From: Ehretia macrophylla
Taxonomy: Eukaryota > Streptophyta > Magnoliopsida > Boraginales > Ehretiaceae
Reading direction: 5' to 3'
Length of the DNA: 64,000 nucleotides
Assembly: GCA_037974665.1 (NCBI GenBank)
Contig: CM075773.1
Location: forward strand, 65,020,263-65,084,262
Position 1 is the first letter of the stretch; every line of letters starts with the position of its first letter. The notes beneath the pieces were generated by a model. That model was not told the origin of the DNA. It was given only the letters and a program-made list of their open reading frames with translations, and did not search any database. This document shows positions 57,891 through 64,000 of this stretch, piece by piece. Both the position numbers and the translations under genes were made by a program.

Positions 57891-57959
57891 CCTAATGAGG
57901 TAACAAAATACGCTTGAAAAAAATTATACCAGGTCCATTTTCATTGAGGGGGGATTAAT

Positions 57960-60389
57960 TGTTGGGTTTAGGCTCAAGTCAAGTCCAAGTAGTTGTAAAC
58001 AAGTAGAAGTCTAGTGCAATAACAATAAACGTAGGAGTTCTAATCCTAGTAGAGTTAACTTTTGGTTTCTATAAATAAGACTTTCTAGCTTTTAATTTCT
58101 TGCCACGAGAGTTATACCTACTATAACACCCTGACCCCTCACAGGATTAGGTCCTCGATCCCAAACCATAAGTCTCAAAAAAAGAGGGAAAACGGACTGT
58201 ATTTCCCTTGTTTCTCATGACTTGGGGTTTGGGATCGGGGACCTAATTCCGTGAGGGGTCAGGGTATTATACCTACCTATATAGAAGGGTGTGGGAAAGT
58301 GAGCTGAGAGTATTTTTTACTCTTTTGCCCAAAAAAGACAAATGGGGAGGGTTTAAACTTTAGCCATAGATAAAGTCCTGTGAACGAGGGTTTATGCTTT
58401 TTCGTGCATAAAGCCATATGTGAATGTGACGTAGGGTTTAGATCTTTCTTCATACAAAAGATTTGTCACATTGTATATCATTATTGTTAAATAGTGAATT
58501 CTCAATTTATTGGATCATCGACATAGGCAAAGGGCTGAACCACGTCAAAAATATTCTGTTTTGTTTCCTCTGTACTTGATTTTGTATGTGCATATGTCCT
58601 ATTCCTAACAAAGTAGTATCAAAGCTCAGGCTCTAGAGCTGTGCATGACAAAAGGAAGAGGATGCAACATAGAGATCGCACCATGTCAAAGGTCATATTA
58701 GATCCATCGCTTGTAATAAAGAGAAATAGCAGCTCAATGAGATGGTAGTGAACATGGTTTATAGAGGTGGAATAAAGAGCAAAAGGTGCCAAAAGACTCG
58801 CCACAAGAAGATGAATGTAACAACGTAGACGTAGTGCAGCTATTCATGGCCAAAACAATAGCGGTGGAGAAGAGAAGTTGGTGTCTATACAAGGTGGCTG
58901 TCAATGGTGGTTGTTGACGGAGATGTTGATCGGAGCAGTATAGTTGATCGCCAGACAATGGCAGTCCTAATGGTGTCGGCAATGTGAATATCTAATGGTC
59001 AAATATAGAGATAAGAGTGGGTCAGGTTCATAGATTAAAGGAGGTCCATATGTAAGGGCTTTGATTTAGTGTGATGCACGTAGGAAATTTTGGTGAGCTT
59101 CAACGATCTTAGTTGTAGATTTCCTTGTGATTTGATTGATTTCGGCGTGGTCATACGTGTTGTAGCATATGGAGGAATATTATACCTTATTGGCAGAAAG
59201 CTTTGACTACGCTGATCGGACTTTAAATAAGGGTTGACCGCATTGACCAAGAGTACTCATGGGATTTTTTAACGCCCTAAATTCGATTTTGAAGTTAGTG
59301 TCACCTAATCCTTGATGTATCATGGTGAGCCAAGAATTTGGGTGTTAGGAGGTGCATTTTAGGGTAATTTTGAAGTGTTGAGGCACACTTTGACACTTAA
59401 ATCGACATATACAACTAACTAGTGATTAAGAGGTGTAAAAGAACTATTCCAAATAAACAACAAGATGATGAGAGGAATGAGGATAAATCAATAGGGGATT
59501 ATGTACTTGGTGAAGTAAGGTTCTACTTGTGGGAAAAGTCATGTGTTAAGAGTCCACGTAGCCGAGTATCAAGTTCTGGTCAGGCAATATGATAGGGAGT
59601 GCTACTACCGTGGAGATAAGACCAAATTCGAGATGCCTAATATTGGGAGGACATGAAGAGTATTAGAGAATAGAGACTGGCGGTAAAGAAAAAGGATATT
59701 AGTGATGACCCAGTGAACCTGGTGTGATGAAGATGTATTGATAGTTATCAAGCGAAGGCTTTAAGACTAGAGGTTCTCAAGTTCTACTGTATTGAGTGCA
59801 TGCTATTGAACGAGGCTCTAGCATGGAGACGGAGATTGAGAAAATGTCTCAATTACTGTGAAAAAGCTTGGCATTTTTCGCCAAGGTAGGATTTGTTGGG
59901 TTTAGCTCAAATCCAAGCCCAAGTAGAAGTTGAAGATAAGTAGAAGTCCAATGTAATGAGAGTAGACATAGGAGTCCAAATCTTAGTAGAGTTAGATTTT
60001 GATTCCTATAAATAGGACTTTCTAACTCGTAATTTCTTGCCACGAGAGCTACATCCCATAGGGGTATGGGAGGGTAATCTGAGAATATTTTTTGTTATTT
60101 TGCCAGAAAGAAGACAATTGAGAAGGGTTTAAACTTTAGGCATAGATAAAGTCCTGTGAGTGAGGGTTTAGACTTTTTTATGCATAAAATCATATGTGAC
60201 TATGAGGGAGTGTTTACGTCTTTGTTCGTGAAAAAGAAATATCGTGTTGTAAACCACTATTATTAAATAGTGGCATTCTCAATTTCTTGGGTCGTGAATG
60301 TAGACAGAAGGTCAAACCATGTTAAAAATATTATTTTTTATTTATCCTGCACTTGATTTTGTGTGTGTGCGTGTGTCCCATGCCTATCA
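57960..60389 (+). mobile_element. small non-autonomous LTR retrotransposon
   Basis: The LTRs are 57960-58610 and 59894-60389, beginning TGTTGGGTTTAG and ending CTAACA or CTATCA. A perfect duplication TTAAT flanks it (57955-57959, 60390-60394). The primer-site match AGTAGTATCAAAGC follows the first LTR, and CCAAGGTAGGATT (59881-59893) is the polypurine tract. The 1.28-kb interior has no recognisable gag or pol. The first LTR is longer by exactly 155 bp because of an insertion. It sits in GT47 intron 3. Confidence 0.87.
58122..58271. mobile_element. 150-bp palindromic insertion in the LTR
   Basis: The two arms (58122-about 58182 and about 58212-58271) are near-perfect complements. Each arm resembles the terminus of the long Ty3-type LTRs (TATAACACCCTGACCCCTCA against TGTAATGCCCTGAACC at 21363). 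CCTAC is duplicated at 58117-58121 and 58272-58276; the match can be stretched to 10 bases (TTATACCTAC). The sister LTR at 59894 lacks it. It may be an end-to-end deletion derivative of an LTR element or a MITE. Confidence 0.72.
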
Positions 60390-60526
60390 TTAATAAACCA
60401 CTAGATGCAAAAATTTGTTGAAAAACATGTATTGCAAATGGTTTAAAGTGGTAGAGATATATATAAAATTACAAATTAGCTTTAGAATAATGAAACTTAA
60501 ACTATAAGAATATTAGTGAAGCGTAC

Positions 60527-60875
60527 CCAGTCATGGCAAACAACAAGGAAATGGTCAGTTCTTGAACTTGTGTTCCAGAAAAGGGCATCTTGCCTTGATC
60601 AAATCAAGGTAGTCCTTTAAATATTGTATAAAATAGTCAAAACTGTGAGAATTAGGGATGTACATAGTCTCTTCTAATATTTCTGAACTGAATGGCAAGT
60701 AAAAGAGGTGGGCTTCTTCTGGGTTACTGGTAACATATTGTTTGCTTGCTTCCAGTAGCTTCATAAACCAGCCCTCAGATTAATATATCACAATGAGTGG
60801 GGGCTGATGAAAGATGGGTCTTTTTCTTCCTTATATATATAAACTTTGAGCACTTGTTCCATTAACTCGTAGCTC
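60527..60875 (-). pseudogene. GT47 exon 3: start of the exostosin domain
   Basis: It begins after TGCAG (60876-60880) with SYELMEQVLKVYIYKE, the usual GT47 domain start. It continues PIFHQPPLIVIY, SEGWFMKLLEASKQYV, AHLFYLPFSSEILEETMY and FLVVCHDW, ending at the donor GTACGC (from 60526). Lesions: one base missing near 60825-60830 after KE; TAA at 60780-60782; one extra base in the CCCTTTTCTGG stretch near 60577-60583. The 70-codon ORF at 60555-60764 is the part between the last two. Confidence 0.88.
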
Positions 60876-61004
60876 CTGCACATGAATGACTTTAAATAAT
60901 AAACAAAGAGCATCTAAAATTAAATATAAATTTAGCAGGCTATCAAGCTCCTCATATTCAATGGGTGCTTGGATATATATGCTGAAAATTCAAATCTCCA
61001 AGAA

Positions 61005-62285
61005 AGGATGGCAACGGGTACCCACTGTACCCGAAACCGATGGATAACTGCCAGATAAAAAATCGAAAACAAAAATCGACGGGGAAAACGTTAGGTTTTA
61101 AATTTTATAAAGAAAAACTGAAGGATAAACCGATAGGTTTTGGTTTTTTATATTAAAAAAAAACCGAAAACTGAAACCTGATTAGTAATTTATTATTTTA
61201 TTATATATATATATATATATATATTATATTATACACATGTTCATAATATTTATAATAAAATAATATATTTATTATTTTATATATATATATATATTATACA
61301 CATGTATATCTATAAAACAAATGCTTATATTTAAAAAAAAAATTAAAATTAGTACTTATCCTAATCTAGTAGTCTAATATAACACAAATAAATAAATAAT
61401 AAAAAGCTACTAGTACTATAAGACAAAAAAGTAAAAAATAATAAAAAAGTCCTAATAAACTTATAACCATAAATCCTAGTCTTCACTCTAACGTTTCTTT
61501 CTTTAGTTTTCACGCCGCCTCTATAGTCCAAAACCAAAACTCAAAGTTCTTCTTCATTTTCACTAAAAAAAAGGAAAAAAATCAAAGGTTTGAGATTCAG
61601 CATTCAAGGCTTCAAGCTTCTATCTCAGGTAGTCATCAAACTTGAAACGTTCAAACTCAAAAAAAAAAACTTTCTTTTTCCGTTTTTATTTTTTTAATTT
61701 TTGTTAAATATCTTACTTTTTTATTTTTCCATTAATGTTTCAGTGTATTTCTTGGATCTTGACAAATCAAGGTTAGTCTTTTTTCATTTTTATTTTTGTA
61801 TTTTTTGTTAAATATCTTATGTTTTTCTTTAAATGTCTCTCGATCAGTGTATTTCTTGCATATTATTTTTTGTGCTTTACTGTTGCAAGACTCCAAGTAA
61901 CATTCAGTGTATTTTTTAGTCATGTTCGTGCTTTACTGTTGCAAGAAATACTTGATTATAATTTTATAATTTTTTTTTCTATACACATGTATATAATATG
62001 CAAGAAATAAGTTGAAACTCTAGGTTATGCTAAATTCATATTAAATTCATATTTTTCATATTTTTTAGTCTTTTTCTATTTAAATTTTATTTTTTTTAAA
62101 ATTTAGATTTTGGTTTCGGTTATTCGCGATTTTTTTTTTATACTTGCGGTTTCGGTTTTGGATGATGGTTTTTAAAACCATCGGGTTTCGATTTCGGTTT
62201 CGGTTTCGGTTATAAGTTATGCTAAACAGTTTCGGTTTCGATTTTGCCAAAAATCACGGTTAACCAACCCGTTGTCATTCCTATT
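61005..62285. mobile_element. hAT-like non-autonomous element in GT47 intron 2
   Basis: The left end AGGATGGCAACGGGTACCC and the right end, reverse-complemented, AATAGGAATGACAACGGG are of the GGATGGCAACGGG type known from plant hAT elements. Near-identical 8-base flanks tccaagaa (60997-61004) and cccaagaa (62286-62293) fit a hAT duplication. The interior has AACCGAAACCG-type subterminal repeats at both ends and an AT core with (TA)n tracts at 61203-61225 and 61275-61300. No transposase. Confidence 0.7.
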
Positions 62286-62332
62286 CCCAAGAAGGCGAGA
62301 TCCTTTTCTCTTAGTTGATTAGGCCAAATATG

Positions 62333-62465
62333 TCACGCCCTAAGCTCAGAATTTCAGGCTTGTAATCAAGACTAGTGTTATAGGTTTAAGAATAACTACT
62401 TAGTCTTCTAAACAACTGGTTCAAAATAGTTAATCCAAACCTACCCCAACACACACACACGTGTG
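62333..62465 (-). repeat. truncated TRIM LTR
   Basis: TGTCACGCCCTAAGCTCAGA, AGAATAACTACTTAG and AAAATAGTTAATCCAA align in order with the TRIM LTRs at 38313 and 38688. The right part (CCCACATCGG end) is missing. It is a relic in GT47 intron 2. Confidence 0.65.
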
Positions 62466-62497
62466 CAAAGAAAAAAATCAGTTCAACATATGCTTAC

Positions 62498-62627
62498 CTT
62501 TTGAATAAGGATATGTTCCTGAAAACATGGGAATATAGGCCAGGATAGTTGTCAAGGGCAGGGCATTCTCGATTTGTGATTTTGCATTTAGTAATTCTTG
62601 ATCATGAGCTGAAGAGTGCAGTGGTTT
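62498..62627 (-). pseudogene. GT47 exon 2
   Basis: It starts after TGTAG (62628-62632) and reads KPLHSSAHDQELLNAKSQIE, then, one base out of frame, DNYPGLYSHVFRNISLFKR. It ends at AAAAG before donor GTAAGC (62497 down). Joined to exon 3 it gives the KRSYELM junction expected in the family. A single missing base in the GCCCTGCCC stretch (near 62560) breaks the frame. Confidence 0.85.
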
Positions 62628-62679
62628 CTACATGGAATGCAAAGAGGAAAGGAAGGATGCGAAATAATTTCAACAATTA

Positions 62680-63058
62680 GGGTTTGTTTGGCCTAATTGT
62701 GAAATTTTAATTTTTTGAACCCTAGAACTTGGTAGAAAATATTGTTGAACAAAAGCGGTTGACTATTTAACCTATATTGGATAATGTTGATCTTTTAAAA
62801 AATTTGAGGGTAATATTGAGATTTCAAAAATATGGAAAGGGGTATATTTGAAAAAGAAAAACAGGTTCTTGCATTATGTAAAAACAGTTTCACAAAAGCA
62901 TTTTTTGAAAAGCTTTAATTTCGAGCTTATTATTTTCAACTTTTTTAGCTTCAATTTTTACCTAAAAGCACTTTAAAAATTGGCCAAAAAAGTTAGTTTG
63001 AGCTTCTAAACTCACTAGAAATGCTTTTGAGTGTCTAAAAGTTAATCCAAACAGACCT
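62680..63058. mobile_element. Tourist-like MITE in GT47 intron 1
   Basis: It is 379 bp with ends GGGTTTGTTTGGCCTAA and, reverse-complemented, AGGTCTGTTTGGATTAA, flanked by TTA (62677-62679, 63059-63061). A TTA duplication and GGGTYTGTTTGG ends fit PIF/Harbinger MITEs. The interior is AT-rich and non-coding. Confidence 0.7.
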
Positions 63059-63092
63059 TTAATCCAGTAACATAATTGAATCTTAGATGTAC

Positions 63093-63726
63093 CGTTGAAA
63101 GAGATGAAGCACGATTCTGAAGGAACATATCATGCATCTCTGAAATTGATACCACTTGTGCCATTGGCCTTTTGGATATATTCTCTAGAGGTGGAGTATT
63201 TTTTACTGAAGAAATGTTGCCTTGTAATACCAAATCATTTTGAAGTAATTTAGGATTTTTGTTGCTGGAACCTGAACTTCGTCTATCTTTGTCTAATATG
63301 GTTGTGTTATGACGTAAAGATACCTCAGGAGCTTGTGACTTCGAGTCAATTTTCTTCATGGGGGTTGATTCAGGAGAGAAATTCATCAATGGTAATGTGG
63401 ATGAGTTTATTGCAAGTACAACAACTAGTGTTGCATTTTCTTTGGAGACAAAACCAGTATCATTCTTTATCTGTGTATTTGATGACCTTATTGTAGGGTC
63501 AATTTCTATTGTTGCATTTTCTCGGGAGACAAAATCGGTATCATTTTTTCTCTATGTGCTTGGCGACCTTATTTCAATGATAACACCTAGTTTTGAATTT
63601 TTTCTAGAGACAAAACCGGTTTCATTCTTTGTTTGTGTACTTGATAACCTTATTTAAGGGCCAACACCTGGTGTTGTATTTTCTCTAGAGACAAAATTGG
63701 TATCATTCTTTTTGTGTGTGCTTGAC
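63093..63726 (-). pseudogene. GT47 exon 1 (3' part): stem region with tandem repeats
   Basis: The frame runs from the LTR at 63727 to the donor GTACAT (63092 down). First come four 27-residue repeats (63387-63710), then NFSPESTPMKKIDSKSQAPE, then PPLENISKRPMAQVVSISEM and FLQNRASSLST. The last part matches the pre-domain stem of plant GT47 proteins. Stops lie in repeat 1 (TAA, 63654-63656) and repeat 2 (TAG, 63552-63554). The true start codon and membrane anchor would be upstream, beyond the LTR insertion. Confidence 0.8.
63387..63710 (-). repeat. four 81-bp coding tandem repeats
   Basis: Each unit encodes 27 residues of the form KNDTGFVSRENAT...IRSSxTQ. The period is exactly 81 bases, as GAGAC on the plus strand recurs at 63445, 63526, 63607 and 63688. 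Every unit keeps the frame. Most have N-x-T sequons (NDT, NET, NTT, NAT). Confidence 0.9.
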
Positions 63727-64000
63727 TGTAACACCCCGATACCTCAAGAGACTGGAGTCCCGATCCAAAAACCCAAGGTCACGAAAAAAAAAAACAAGGG
63801 AAACGGATGGAGTCTCCCCTGTTTATAGGACTAACCACAAACTTGCACGCAAAAGAAATGACCACAACAACAATATATAACATTCATTACATAACTCCCC
63901 AAGTCTATAAGACCATCCGAGCCTTCCTATTATAACAAAATAAGACATATAAGCATGCATTTCACAGGCTATTGAAATTCTAATATCAAGATTTCTATTA
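63727..64000 (-). repeat. Ty3-type LTR end inserted in GT47 exon 1, runs out of window
   Basis: TGTAACACCCCGATACC followed by CGGATGGAGTCTCCCCTGTT is the same terminus and tRNA-like-spaced layout as the LTRs at 21363, 25166, 32705 and 40192. It is in minus orientation, so this is the LTR 3' end. The bases before it, ttgac (63722-63726), would be one target duplication. Only 274 bases are visible. Confidence 0.8.

Larger units (their letters stand above)
43432..63726 (-). pseudogene. exostosin-family (GT47) glycosyltransferase pseudogene
   Basis: Four exons on the minus strand encode a plant GT47 protein: 63093-63726 (stem, incomplete), 62498-62627, 60527-60875 and 43432-44085. In plants this family makes Golgi type II membrane enzymes that add sugars to wall polysaccharides; the substrate cannot be told here. 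Splice sites fit at all three introns (donors GTACAT, GTAAGC, GTACGC; acceptors TGTAG, TGCAG, TTCAG). Introns are about 465, 1621 and 16441 bp, swollen by insertions. The transmembrane anchor would lie beyond the LTR at 63727. Every exon has at least one stop or frameshift, so I call it a pseudogene. It could still be transcribed. Confidence 0.88.

Noticed and set aside
57930..57959. Purine run GAGGGGGGATTAA before the LTR at 57960, considered as a polypurine tract that would make this LTR a 3' LTR of a left-hand element
   Set aside because: The TTAAT duplication on both sides of 57960-60389 and the element's own polypurine tract at 59881 show that it is flanking sequence.

Overview
The window is a repeat-packed stretch of a flowering-plant nuclear genome, probably a eudicot. 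It is AT-rich. Nearly all of it is transposable elements: Ty1/copia and Ty3/gypsy LTR elements with tRNA-iMet-type primer sites, TRIMs, a LINE, a CACTA element and several MITEs. The only host gene I can support is a broken glycosyltransferase family 47 (exostosin-like) gene with plant-type introns. There is no operon structure, CRISPR array or rRNA. The genus cannot be told from the sequence.

Layout. 1-6142: a nearly intact Ty1/copia element on the minus strand, cut by the window start. It has a 5' LTR, primer site, long leader with a G-box palindrome, a small gag-like ORF and a gag-pol ORF with one frameshift. 6381-18782: a non-autonomous CACTA element (TSD CCA) that was split by a non-coding LTR retrotransposon with 3.3-kb LTRs (9888-18627), which itself holds a Mutator-like MITE (11063-11964, 9-bp TSD). 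Just after it lies a decayed tRNA-Pro-like sequence, then a large fold-back repeat (19581-20010).

20395-39302: the 3' end of a LINE, cut inside its RNase H domain by a 16.8-kb nest. The outer unit is a solo Ty3-type LTR (21363-38166, TSD TCTTA). Inside that LTR sit an inverted dimer of a TRIM (22385-23427, TSD GGTTG) and a rearranged plus-strand LTR unit (23750-36972, TSD GCCAA). The latter was in turn split by a full-length Ty3/gypsy chromovirus (25166-35196). Another TRIM (38313-38873) lies in the distal LINE part. 40192-42607 is a clean solo LTR (TSD GAACC), followed by a tRNA-derived SINE-like sequence.

43432-63726: a GT47 pseudogene on the minus strand in four recognisable exons. Intron 3 has grown to 16.4 kb by insertion of a plus-strand copia element (44130-57890), which carries two minus-strand copia elements inside it (44684-50091 and 53135-56451), and of a small non-autonomous LTR element (57960-60389). 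Intron 2 holds a hAT-like MITE and intron 1 a Tourist-like MITE. Exon 1 encodes four 27-residue repeats and is cut by another LTR at 63727 that runs out of the window. Stop codons and frameshifts in every exon say the gene is dead in this form.

The window is best read as an insertion history: target-site duplications, empty sites in sister LTRs and reading frames that close across insertions give the order of events without any outside data.
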